Source: Lachnospiraceae bacterium UBA935 (GTDB taxonomy: Bacteria > Bacillota > Clostridia > Lachnospirales > Lachnospiraceae). Taken from it: a DNA stretch of 52,987 nt. Location: positions 780 to 53,766 of the forward strand of contig DBDJ01000065.1 of NCBI GenBank assembly GCA_002293525.1, written 5' to 3'. Shown here in pieces: positions 23,316-31,442 of this stretch (positions are counted from its first letter, which is position 1; the number at the start of each line of letters is the position of its first letter). A program made the translations under genes and the position numbers. The notes under the pieces were generated by a model. That model was not told where the DNA came from. It searched no databases and was given only the letters and a program-made list of their open reading frames with translations.

Positions 23316-24098
23316 TTACCGTTCGTTCTTAATTTTTTCAGCGTAATAATAAATAAATTCCGTCATAGTGGGCATTCCTTTCGATGAGCGGATCGGAGCA
23401 GTATAGTATCGTAGCAGATCATCAATATGGGTTGATTTCCAAGCGTTTTCAATAGCATTCTGCATAGCCCTTTCAACGCTGGCGACACTTTTTCCATATT
23501 TTACAGATACTGCGGTGCTGTATTTGCCGCTTTCATCTTCGAGGAGCAGCATAATGCTGTCTAGCAAATACTTGCGCCCCAGAACATTAGGAGATATTCC
23601 GATTCGATCAAGTTCGGTGATAATTCGGTTTTTATAGCGGCTATGATTATGTTCATATAGAGAAATATCGGTTGGCAGTGCGGCTGTTTTTCGATTGCTC
23701 TGTATCACATGTCTGAGTGAATAAAGGAATTCGACAACACGTTTTGCGCAATAATCTTCCTGGCTTTTGACCATAATAAAATCCGCTCCCAGCTTCCGTG
23801 CGCCGTTATGGGTAACATGGCTGATATTATTCGTTGTGACAAGCACATATACCGGATAAGAATGTCTTCTGTCACGGAGAAGATCCAAGAAGGTCAATCC
23901 ATCTCCATGTCCTTGATGCAGTTCTAAGTCCAGTATAATGGCGTCCGGCTGAAAATCTACAAAATACTCCAGGGCTTTTTCGATATTATTTGTAACCCCT
24001 ACTAATTGAACGTCATCTTTTGATTCCACATATTTTATTATTTCTTGGCATTCGGATGGTTCGTCTTCTATTAATAAAATTGACAGTGGTTTTTCCAT
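23316..24098 (-). CDS. Response regulator with a Spo0A-like DNA-binding domain
   Basis: A 260-residue protein. The ATG at 24098 is preferred because GAGGG precedes it; in-frame upstream starts are unsupported. Residues 1-125 form a receiver domain (LLIEDEPSE, phospho-Asp in AIILDLEL, Lys in MVKSQED). From about 160 to the end the sequence follows Spo0A_C: a GISPNVLGRKYLLDSI segment, then VSVKYGKSVASVERAMQNAI with the SxxSVERA recognition-helix pattern, and PTMTEFIYYYAEK. It is not the master Spo0A, being encoded with a dedicated GHKL kinase, but could bind 0A-box-like sites. Its presence on an element that interrupts a sporulation gene is notable. Confidence 0.85.
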   Translation of the reverse strand: MEKPLSILLIEDEPSECQEIIKYVESKDDVQLVGVTNNIEKALEYFVDFQPDAIILDLELHQGHGDGLTFLDLLRDRRHSYPVYVLVTTNNISHVTHNGARKLGADFIMVKSQEDYCAKRVVEFLYSLRHVIQSNRKTAALPTDISLYEHNHSRYKNRIITELDRIGISPNVLGRKYLLDSIMLLLEDESGKYSTAVSVKYGKSVASVERAMQNAIENAWKSTHIDDLLRYYTAPIRSSKGMPTMTEFIYYYAEKIKNER

Positions 24099-24266
24099 GT
24101 ATTCCCTCAAATTGGCTTTTTGGTGCCTATAAACAGTCACCATATTTACATACATATTATCACAAATTATAAGAAAAATATACATAAAATAATCTTGTGG
24201 AGTAATTCGTTTTGTATTTTGTAATCTGCTATATTAATTATAATAAACGGAAGGATAATAATTATT

Positions 24267-25109
24267 ATGAAAAATATAATTAAAGGAATCACAGCGGTTT
24301 TAGGTTTTTTGCTACTTTATGGTGTTGTACAGAGTTTGATTGGTCTCAGTATGCAGGGATATTTTTATCTGACGTATAATGAACTGAGTACAGCTGATCC
24401 CGTAGCCTATGCAGAACAGCTCGTCATATTTGCGGAAGCTAATATTATGTACCGCTCTCTCGTTCAGTTTATACTCTTTGTCATAGTCCTGCTTATTTAT
24501 TTTCGGATAAAGAACATAAAAATTGCCGCATATGTCAAGTGGAATCCCGTTTCGGGCCGGAACTATGCTCTGGTTGCTCTCCTGTCTTTATCTGCAATCA
24601 TTACTCTCAATTTCTTAATAAATGTGTTGATTCAGGAGGAACTGGTGCAGGATGCTGCGGACTATTCGGTTATGATGACAAGTGGCGGCCTATTTATTAA
24701 TATTTTGCTTGTTGTGTTGGTTGGCCCGTTTACGGAAGAACTCTTGGTGCGCGGTCTTATGACATCAAGGATGATGGGTCGGCTTCCTCTGTGGGCTGTT
24801 ATTGCAGTACCAGCCCTTATCTTTGGATTTGGACATGCAGCCGGTGGTATGATACAGGTTATCGGCACCATAATGACAGGTCTTGTTTTTTCGTTGGTGT
24901 TTATCTGGACAAATAGCCTGCGTGCGTCCGTATTGGCACACATGCTTAATAATCTGGTGGCGGCATTTTTGCCGTGGAATACGATATGGGCGGCTATCAA
25001 TGTGCCGGTACAGTTTGTCATCGGTATGGTGGGGCTTGGCGTTACGGTATATACCGGATATATGCTTTATAAACAGTGGGAGAAAGAAGCGGCACGGCAG
25101 ATTTGTTAA
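24267..25109 (+). CDS. CPBP-family intramembrane metalloprotease
   Basis: A 280-residue membrane protein with about eight hydrophobic segments. The CPBP (Abi/Rce1-like) catalytic motifs are present: FTEELLVRG (Glu-Glu and Arg), FGFGHA (His) and LAHMLNN (His, Asn). Such proteases are often tied to processing or immunity of small peptides and to membrane-protein turnover. It is divergent from the kinase/regulator pair across a 170-base gap and is closed by a strong terminator. GGAAGGA precedes the ATG at slightly long spacing. Confidence 0.9.
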   Translation: MKNIIKGITAVLGFLLLYGVVQSLIGLSMQGYFYLTYNELSTADPVAYAEQLVIFAEANIMYRSLVQFILFVIVLLIYFRIKNIKIAAYVKWNPVSGRNYALVALLSLSAIITLNFLINVLIQEELVQDAADYSVMMTSGGLFINILLVVLVGPFTEELLVRGLMTSRMMGRLPLWAVIAVPALIFGFGHAAGGMIQVIGTIMTGLVFSLVFIWTNSLRASVLAHMLNNLVAAFLPWNTIWAAINVPVQFVIGMVGLGVTVYTGYMLYKQWEKEAARQIC

Positions 25110-25134
25110 AATAGCGCAACTACTATGAGAATGA

Positions 25135-25168
25135 TGCCGGACGGTACAGGTGGCCGTCCGGCATTTTT
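25135..25168 (+). terminator. Terminator after the CPBP protease gene
   Basis: TGCCGGACGG (25135-25144) pairs perfectly with CCGTCCGGCA (25154-25163), followed by five T residues. The core stem CCGGACGG is the same as at 18620. Confidence 0.93.
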
Positions 25169-25206
25169 GGTATATTATGAAAGGTGAATTATAAATGTCA
25201 ATTTGG

Positions 25207-25235
25207 TTGCACGGATCAACAAATATTGTTATACT
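25207..25235 (+). promoter_or_regulatory. Promoter of the ABC exporter gene
   Basis: TTGCAC (25207-25212), 17 bases, TATACT (25230-25235) with an upstream TG (extended -10). The start point near 25242 rules out the in-frame ATG at 25195 as the translation start. TGTCGAA, resembling a Spo0A box, lies at 25250-25256. Confidence 0.6.
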
Positions 25236-25269
25236 AATCTCGGTATACATGTCGAACTGTTTGTTTTTA

Positions 25270-25295
25270 AGTGCGGCAGAGCCGCGGATAGGTAT
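25270..25295 (+). repeat. Copy of the GCGGC-AGA-GCCGC hairpin module before a start codon
   Basis: AGTGCGGCAGAGCCGC followed by a GATAGGTAT-like segment matches 3950-3975 almost exactly. In both places it ends 5-10 bases before an ATG. Confidence 0.7.
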
Positions 25296-25299
25296 GGTA

Positions 25300-27024
25300 A
25301 TGAAATACATAATACGGTTATTTAAGCTGGCAAAGCCTTGGTATGGTTTTATTCTGGTGTCGACATTGGCCTTGTTCGGGGCATCGGCAATTAATTTATA
25401 TGTACCTTTTGTAACCCGTCAGGTCATTGCGATGATGGAGTCGGGAGAGTTTGTGTACGCAATGGATACCATAATCCGGCTGGCACTGATGCTCCTCGGG
25501 CTGTTTGCTTTACGGGCAGTCTGTCAGTTCTTAACGAATTATCTTTCACATGTCGCTTCCTGGCGGCTGGTAGCCCGTTTGCGCGGCCAGCTATATAGTC
25601 ATTTTCAGGAATTATCGATGAATTACTACCATGATAAACAGACGGGTCAGTTAATGTCGCGGGTAATCAATGATACCGCGACTTTTGAGAACATGATCGC
25701 TCATGCGATCCCTGATCTGGTGACCAATATTGTTACCTTGATCGGGGTGTTGGTGATCTTGCTTTTTATCAATCCCGGCCTGACCGGTCTTGTCTGTATT
25801 CCGATTCCGTTTTTGCTCTTTATGTCGATAGTTCTGCGGCGCATCCGCAGGCATTTCCGGCGGGGGCAGGAGAAGATATCCGAATTGAGCGGCATCCTGC
25901 AGGATAATTTTTCCGGGATGAGGGAGATTCAGGTTTTTAATAAGCAGCATCATGAGCACAGCCGCGTCGATGATAAGGCATGGGAGTATTCTTCGGCATT
26001 GATCCGGGCTCTGTTTTTTTCCGGGATATTGAATCCGTCGGTTGGGTTTATTACTTCCATCGGTACGGTTATTGTGTTGATCGCCGGGCCGATGATGGCG
26101 TTGAGCCAGGGCTTAAAGATATCCGATGTGGTAGCTTTTTTACTGTATTTGAATCTTTTTTATGCGCCAATCTCTCAGCTGACGCGGATCGTCGAGGATA
26201 TGCAGATGGCACTGGCCGGGGCGGAGCGTGTTTTTGAGGTTCTGGATACGGAACCGGATATTAAAGACCGGCCGGATGCTCAGGATGTATGGAAACTGTC
26301 GGGACAGCTGAGTTTTCAGCATGTATCGTTTGGATATAAAGATGATATGCAGGTGCTTGATGATATCAGCTTTGACGTGGAACCGGGAGAGATGGTGGCG
26401 ATCGTTGGACCGACCGGGGTCGGGAAGACTACGATATCAGCTTTGATTAGCCGGTTTTATGATCCCGAATCGGGGAACATCACTATGGATGGCATCAATA
26501 TTAATGATATGACGCTGAAGAGTCTTCGTAATCAGCTCAGTCTGGTTTTGCAGGATGTCTTTCTTTTTAATGGTACGATTGGTGAGAATATTGCCTACGG
26601 CTGTGACGAGGCGACAAGGGAACAGATTGCGCAGGCGGCTATGGTTGCTTGTATAGCGGAATATATCGAGTCCCTGCCCGAAGGATATGATACGGTTATC
26701 GGGGAACGAGGAGTGCGGCTTTCTGGCGGACAGAAACAGCGTATTTCGATTGCCCGGTCGGTTTTACGGAATTCGCCGATCCTGATACTTGACGAGGCTA
26801 CATCTTCCGTAGATACTGAGACGGAGATGGAGATCAAAAAGGCTATCAACAGTATAGCCGGCACGCGGACACTGATCGTCATTGCCCATCGTCTTTCAAC
26901 GATCCGCAGCGCCGATAAGATCTTGGTTCTGGAAAATGGGCGCATCATAGAGCAGGGACAGCATGAGGATTTGCTTAAGCTTGGTGGTATCTATGCGAAA
27001 TTATGCGGGATTCAGGAAGGCTGA
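25300..27024 (+). CDS. ABC exporter, permease fused to ATPase (MsbA/LmrA type)
   Basis: A 574-residue half-transporter that works as a dimer. Six transmembrane helices occupy about residues 1-310. The nucleotide-binding domain carries Walker A GPTGVGKTT, the Q-loop in LSLVLQDVFLF, the signature LSGGQKQR, Walker B ILILDEATS and the H-loop IAHRLST. I placed the start at 25300 because the promoter lies at 25207-25235. The substrate could be a lipid, drug or peptide; nothing nearby decides this, although the adjacent CPBP protease is compatible with peptide export. Confidence 0.93.
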   Translation: MKYIIRLFKLAKPWYGFILVSTLALFGASAINLYVPFVTRQVIAMMESGEFVYAMDTIIRLALMLLGLFALRAVCQFLTNYLSHVASWRLVARLRGQLYSHFQELSMNYYHDKQTGQLMSRVINDTATFENMIAHAIPDLVTNIVTLIGVLVILLFINPGLTGLVCIPIPFLLFMSIVLRRIRRHFRRGQEKISELSGILQDNFSGMREIQVFNKQHHEHSRVDDKAWEYSSALIRALFFSGILNPSVGFITSIGTVIVLIAGPMMALSQGLKISDVVAFLLYLNLFYAPISQLTRIVEDMQMALAGAERVFEVLDTEPDIKDRPDAQDVWKLSGQLSFQHVSFGYKDDMQVLDDISFDVEPGEMVAIVGPTGVGKTTISALISRFYDPESGNITMDGININDMTLKSLRNQLSLVLQDVFLFNGTIGENIAYGCDEATREQIAQAAMVACIAEYIESLPEGYDTVIGERGVRLSGGQKQRISIARSVLRNSPILILDEATSSVDTETEMEIKKAINSIAGTRTLIVIAHRLSTIRSADKILVLENGRIIEQGQHEDLLKLGGIYAKLCGIQEG

Positions 27025-27109
27025 AAGGGTAATAAACTGTGAAATATATAGAGAGGACAAGATTATTTACCGGTTATCTTAATCTATCTGAATTGACTGT
27101 TAAGACATA

Positions 27110-27448
27110 TCAAAGGTTCTTCAACTTCTTAAATTTTGCTTTGTTGGCTTTATATAACTCACTAGCATATGGCATTTTATATTCTCTGACCAATGCCGTA
27201 TGAAAGTCATTGTATGATTTTTCCTTGTTCATAATTTCATTTAATCTTTTCTGCTCACAAGACTCCAGCTTTTTAGTTTCAAGTGTTGATGAGTGTATTT
27301 CTGTATTAATATTGGTTTTTATTGGTGTCAATGCTGAAAAAATACTATCTGCCTGTATTATGTTCGGATATACTTTTAAATACTTAGCAAACGATAATTC
27401 TGTCCAAAATTTTATCGCCGAATCAAATCCAGAGTCCTTGGTTCCCTC
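27110..27448 (-). pseudogene. Probable remnant of an unrecognised gene upstream of the recombinase
   Basis: On the minus strand a frame is open from 27448 to 27110 and encodes about 112 protein-like residues rich in Lys, Glu and Asn, ending KANKAKFKKLKNL. It has no ATG or GTG and only a weak TTG at 27331 (73 residues from there). It is preceded in frame by a stop, so it looks like the 3' end of a truncated gene. I do not recognise the family. It is divergent from the recombinase and could be a leftover of the original mobile element. The rest of 27025-27619 shows no other gene. Confidence 0.35.
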
Positions 27449-27619
27449 TCAATTATGTAATCCTCATTTTATACCCAATTATTTTATTTCTGCTGTGTCA
27501 GCTATCGTTAAGTATAAACTATTAGCAGTTACTAAACAAGTCTGGACACGGATATTTATTCTGCATATCAGATCAACCTACATAATATGCTGTTATGAAG
27601 GTAGTAAGGAGGACTGTTT

Positions 27620-29200
27620 GTGATTGTGAAGGCACGTTTCATTGTAGCCGAATATATCAGACTATCAAGAGAAGATGGTGACAAAACGGAAAGTGACAGC
27701 ATCAGCAATCAAAGAAGACTGATTGCCGATTATCTCAACGACAAACAAGAATTTACTTGCCATGATACATATGTAGATGATGGATATACAGGAACTAATT
27801 TTAATCGACCAGAATTCCAGAGGATGATCGCTGATATTGAAGCTAAAAAAATCAACTGTGTAATCGTGAAGGATTTATCCCGCTTCGGTCGGGATTATAT
27901 TGATACTGGACGATATCTGGAGCGTTATTTCCCTGATCATGATATCCGTTTTATCGCCATAACGGACGGTATCGACAGCTTCCGTCAGGAATATGACATG
28001 CTGCTGCCGATCAAAAACATATTCAACGAGCAATATGCCCGGGACATTTCTCATAAAATTCATGCTTCTGTCAGCACCAAGCAAAAAGCGGGAGATTTTA
28101 TCGGTGCTTTTCCATCTTATGGCTATCAAAAATCCCCTATTGATAAAAACAAACTGATTATTGATGAATATGCCGCATCAGTAGTGCGGCAGGTATTTGA
28201 CCTGTATCTTGCCGGTTACGGCAAGCTGCGCATCGCGTCTATTTTAAATGAACAAGGTATTATCTGTCCTTCAGAATACAAAAAAAATAACGGCGACAAC
28301 TATAGGAACAGTCATAAGCTGGACAGCACTACCTATTGGACATATTCCACGATCAACCGCCTGCTGCAGAATGAAATGTATATCGGGAATATGGTACAGG
28401 GGAGAAAAATTCAGCAGATGAGAGGAAAGCCAAAGGTAAAGAGCCGAAATGAGTGGATTGTCGTCAAGAATACCCACGAGGCAATCATTGAGATCGCAAA
28501 ATGGGAAAAAACTCAGGATCTGCTAAATCGCCGGGCACGTACTCCGAAACTGGATAACCCGATAAATATATTTGCCGGTTTCATAAAATGCGGCGACTGC
28601 GGACGCTCCATGATAAAAAAAGCGGCCAATTACTACTGCGGTACCTATGTGCGGTCCGGCCGGCAATACTGCTCATCACATCCGTTACCGGAAAGCATTC
28701 TGGAAAAGACCATAATAAATGATTTACAGGCGCTTCTCCACAGTATCGACGATTTGCCGGAACTCATTGAACAGAACAGAGAAAAAGCCTTGCTGATGAC
28801 CAAGGAAGCGGAAGTCGCCAAAGCGTCCGGTCAAGAGTTAAATCGGCTGAATGCAGAACTGGACAGAACAAGGAAGTATAAGAAAGCGATTTATGAAGAC
28901 CTCTGTGAGGAACTGATTAGCAAAGAGGAGTATCTTGCCTATCGGAAAGAGTATCTCGAAAAAGAAGCATTATTGACTAGCCGTCTGGAACATATGCAGG
29001 ATCAGCGAAACCGTGAAATAATACCGGATCAAAAGCAAAACCCGTGGACTGATTATTTAATGGAGCATAAAGCCGTCAAGAACCTGGACAGGAGTATAGT
29101 CATGGAAATGATACATGGTATAGCTGTTTTTGAAGATAATATGGTCCGGATTACATACCGCTATTCAAACATCCTGATAGAAAGAAAATTAAAAAAGTAA
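27620..29200 (+). CDS. Large serine recombinase
   Basis: A 526-residue site-specific recombinase. The GTG at 27620 follows AAGGAGG at good spacing. The resolvase domain has the nucleophilic Ser16 in YIRLSRED, and the conserved VKDLSRFGRDY and ITDGIDS blocks. The recombinase domain contains GYQKSP and NRLLQNEMYIGNMVQG. A zinc ribbon (CGDCG, then YYCGTY and YCSSH) and a C-terminal coiled coil follow. This is the TnpX/TndX/SpoIVCA type, which recombines short attP and attB sites. It is the only recombinase in the window and the obvious candidate to excise the 15.67-kb element, although it sits 1.6 kb inside the right end rather than at the very edge. Confidence 0.95.
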   Translation: MIVKARFIVAEYIRLSREDGDKTESDSISNQRRLIADYLNDKQEFTCHDTYVDDGYTGTNFNRPEFQRMIADIEAKKINCVIVKDLSRFGRDYIDTGRYLERYFPDHDIRFIAITDGIDSFRQEYDMLLPIKNIFNEQYARDISHKIHASVSTKQKAGDFIGAFPSYGYQKSPIDKNKLIIDEYAASVVRQVFDLYLAGYGKLRIASILNEQGIICPSEYKKNNGDNYRNSHKLDSTTYWTYSTINRLLQNEMYIGNMVQGRKIQQMRGKPKVKSRNEWIVVKNTHEAIIEIAKWEKTQDLLNRRARTPKLDNPINIFAGFIKCGDCGRSMIKKAANYYCGTYVRSGRQYCSSHPLPESILEKTIINDLQALLHSIDDLPELIEQNREKALLMTKEAEVAKASGQELNRLNAELDRTRKYKKAIYEDLCEELISKEEYLAYRKEYLEKEALLTSRLEHMQDQRNREIIPDQKQNPWTDYLMEHKAVKNLDRSIVMEMIHGIAVFEDNMVRITYRYSNILIERKLKK

Positions 29201-29305
29201 GAAAATGTTAATTAAATGTGTTATTATGTATTGTAGAGAAAATTTTCAAGGCAATACCCAGAGCAATACCACGACAGTGACAGATGGCACCAGAAGAGGT
29301 ACATA

Positions 29306-30691
29306 ATGGATGAATCGGGGAAAGAAAAGAAAATAAAACCGAAAATACAACCGGACAGCAAGCCGCTTATAAAAGAAACTTTACATATGGCATGGCCGTC
29401 GGTCATAGAATCCTTCTTTGTCGCCTTTGTCGGCATGGTAGATTCGATGATGGTAAGCACGCTGGGACCTTATGCGGTAGCGGCAGTCGGTCTTACCGTA
29501 CAGCCGAAATTTATCGGTCTGTCGGCTTTTTTTGCCGTCAATATGGCGGTGTCGGCATTAGTGGCATGGAGAAAAGGGGAAAATGACCGGAAAAATGCCA
29601 ATAAAGTCTTTATCACAGCGGCTCTTTTTACGGTTATCGCAGGGATAGTAATCAGTATCGTAAGTATCCTGTTAGCAGATCCCGTCATGCGGCTGGTCGG
29701 TTCCGAAGCCGATACGCATGACAGCGCAGTATCGTACTTTCGCATTATTATGGGCGGCATCCTGTTAACGGTCATCTCGCTGGTCATCAATGCCGCTCAG
29801 CGCGGGGCCGGCAATACCAAGATAGCGATGCGGACCAATCTGGCTTCCAACCTAGTCAATGTGGTCTTCAACTATCTGCTGATCGGCGGGAAATTGGGCT
29901 TCCCGGCACTGGGAATCAAGGGGGCGGCGATAGCTACCGTATTAGGCTCAGCCGTCGGCTGCGGAATGAGTATTCACTCTTTATTCCGTAAGGATAGCCT
30001 GGTCCAGATCACCTTTCTCTGGAAAAATAAAATCCGTCCGGCCATCGAAGCGGGCAAACAGATCTATAAATTCGCTTATAATGCCTTAATCGAACAAATC
30101 TTGCTCCGGTTCGGCTTCTTACTGGTTTCGATTCTGACCGCCAACCTGGGAACCCAAGCCTTTGCGCTTCAGCAGGTAGGAATGAATGTCATGGCATTAT
30201 CGTTTTCCTTCGGCGACGGCATGCAGGTGGCGGCAGTAAGCCTGATCGGACAGAGCCTGGGAAAAGGAAAGCCGGAACTGGCCAAGCGGTACGGTAATAT
30301 CTGCCAGCGGATGGGAAACCTTATCTCCGTTATTCTGTCAGTCCTATATCTGATCGGCGGCAAATGGTTTTTCAGTCTGTATTTCAATGAACCGGAGTTG
30401 ATCGCGACAGGGGTTCAGATCATGCGTCTGATGGTATTCATCGTACTGATGCAGATCGCTCAGGTAATTTATATGGGCTGCCTCCGAGGTGCAGGAGACG
30501 TGCGTTTTACAGCACTGATATCCCTGGTCGGAGTGGCTTTCATGAGACCCCTCTCTTCCTATATTCTGGCATATCCGCTGGGGTTGGGCGTGCTCGGTGT
30601 CTGGCTAGGCTGCATCTGCGACCAGCTGCTGCGCCTATGTCTCTCCGCATGGCGCTTTCGCTCAGGCAAATGGATGAACCTAAAGCTATGA
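29306..30691 (+). CDS. MATE-family efflux transporter
   Basis: A 461-residue membrane protein with 12 predicted helices in two related halves. The N-terminal half opens ETLHMAWPSVIESFFVAFVGMVDSMMVS, typical of MATE proteins, and AQRGAGNTKIA and CLRGAGDVRF are the paired loop motifs. Such pumps expel cationic drugs or metabolites using a Na+ or H+ gradient. AGAGG lies before the ATG. It is the last gene of the element, between the recombinase and the right attachment site, and appears to be cargo. Confidence 0.93.
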   Translation: MDESGKEKKIKPKIQPDSKPLIKETLHMAWPSVIESFFVAFVGMVDSMMVSTLGPYAVAAVGLTVQPKFIGLSAFFAVNMAVSALVAWRKGENDRKNANKVFITAALFTVIAGIVISIVSILLADPVMRLVGSEADTHDSAVSYFRIIMGGILLTVISLVINAAQRGAGNTKIAMRTNLASNLVNVVFNYLLIGGKLGFPALGIKGAAIATVLGSAVGCGMSIHSLFRKDSLVQITFLWKNKIRPAIEAGKQIYKFAYNALIEQILLRFGFLLVSILTANLGTQAFALQQVGMNVMALSFSFGDGMQVAAVSLIGQSLGKGKPELAKRYGNICQRMGNLISVILSVLYLIGGKWFFSLYFNEPELIATGVQIMRLMVFIVLMQIAQVIYMGCLRGAGDVRFTALISLVGVAFMRPLSSYILAYPLGLGVLGVWLGCICDQLLRLCLSAWRFRSGKWMNLKL

Positions 30692-30780
30692 TGTATATCG
30701 TTATGATCCTCAAACGTGCCCACAACAGAATATCATCAAAACAAGACTTAGCATATCTTAGGCGGCGTTCTGTGACGCCT

Positions 30781-30830
30781 TAGGGAAACGCTGATGCAGC
30801 GTGTTTTCCGCAACTTACCGCCCCCACATG
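30781..30830. other. Right attachment half-site (attR, element side) with adjacent palindrome
   Basis: GTTTTCCGC (30802-30810) and TTACC (30815-30819) precede CATG (30827-30830) and mirror the left end. Just outside them a palindromic segment (30781-30808, GGAAACGCTG then CAGCGT) matches the repeat at 41784-41806 in reverse complement. Together with the left end this gives a pseudo-symmetric attP of about 50 bp. Confidence 0.72.
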
Positions 30831-31399
30831 GCGGGAGAGACCCCGGTAAGATCGGGATAAACGGCTGTCTGGAGAAAGACATTAATCTGGAAATATCCAA
30901 GAAACTTAAATTGTTTCTGGAGGCACAGGATATCCAGGTAATCATGACCAGGGAGACAGATGCTGCTCTTTATAGTGAAAGTGCGCCCAATAAAAAGGTG
31001 GAAGACATGAAGCAACGTCTGGATATTATTGAAAGGGCGGATCCTGCGATGGTAATCAGCATCCATCAGAACAGTTACCATGAAGAATACGTGCATGGGG
31101 CGCAAGTGTTTTATTATGGCACCAGTACGGTGGGTAAGCATCTGGCAGAAATCCTTCAGGAGCGGCTGATTGCCGATGTCGACCCGGAGAACCACCGGGC
31201 GGCGAGAGAAAATAACAGCTATTATCTGCTTAAGAAAACAGCGGCACCGATCGTGATTGCGGAGTGTGGGTTCCTGTCAAATGTGAGAGAGGCTGAAAAG
31301 CTGGACACCGAGCTTTATCAGGAAAAGATGGCATGGTCCATACATATGGGAATTATGCAATATATAAATAGTCAAAAGGTAAAAAGTATGATAGAATAA
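30827..31399 (+). CDS. cwlD: 3' part of cwlD (N-acetylmuramoyl-L-alanine amidase), interrupted
   Basis: These 190 codons continue the 51-codon part at 15007. They start HGGRDPGK at the zinc site and carry the second ligand Glu in CLEKDINLEI, the third ligand His in SIHQN and the catalytic Glu in IAECGFLSN. The ATG at 30794 lies inside the element and has no ribosome site, so it is not a credible natural start; a product made from it would lack the membrane anchor and the first strand. Joined to the 5' part, the gene gives a 240-residue CwlD with its anchor. Downstream, Sua5 follows after 43 bases, the expected backbone. Confidence 0.88.
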   Translation, partial: HGGRDPGKIGINGCLEKDINLEISKKLKLFLEAQDIQVIMTRETDAALYSESAPNKKVEDMKQRLDIIERADPAMVISIHQNSYHEEYVHGAQVFYYGTSTVGKHLAEILQERLIADVDPENHRAARENNSYYLLKKTAAPIVIAECGFLSNVREAEKLDTELYQEKMAWSIHMGIMQYINSQKVKSMIE

Positions 31400-31442
31400 A
31401 TCGAAAAACGACTATGGCGATAACCTATATGGATTAGTATCT

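Larger units (their letters stand above)
15157..30826. mobile_element. 15,670-bp intervening element inside cwlD (skin-like, serine-recombinase type)
   Basis: Both ends are defined by a shared CATG: 15157-15160 after the cwlD 5' part and 30827-30830 at the start of the 3' part. Deleting one copy plus the DNA between them restores the cwlD frame exactly. The inner flanks of the two ends carry inverted arms (GGTAA and GCGGAAAAC), as expected for the two halves of an attP. A large serine recombinase lies inside at 27620-29200. The cargo is pflA, an EIIC/EAL fusion, a ferredoxin, a split pyruvate formate-lyase, a GHKL kinase with a Spo0A-like regulator, a CPBP protease, an ABC exporter and a MATE pump; no phage structural genes are seen. 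Base composition is similar to the flanks. Whether it is excised during sporulation or has simply inactivated cwlD cannot be told from one sequence. Confidence 0.85.

Noticed and set aside
25250..25256. Spo0A-box-like TGTCGAA ahead of the ABC exporter
   Set aside because: A single 7-base match is expected by chance at this scale; it is noted only in the promoter entry.
27210..27623. Plus-strand frame upstream of the recombinase
   Set aside because: It is opposite a more protein-like minus-strand frame, lacks a ribosome site and overlaps the recombinase start.
30794..30826. ATG at 30794 as the natural start of the amidase
   Set aside because: It lies in the element's palindrome, has no ribosome site, and the first 11 residues are unrelated to CwlD; the true 5' part is at 15007.
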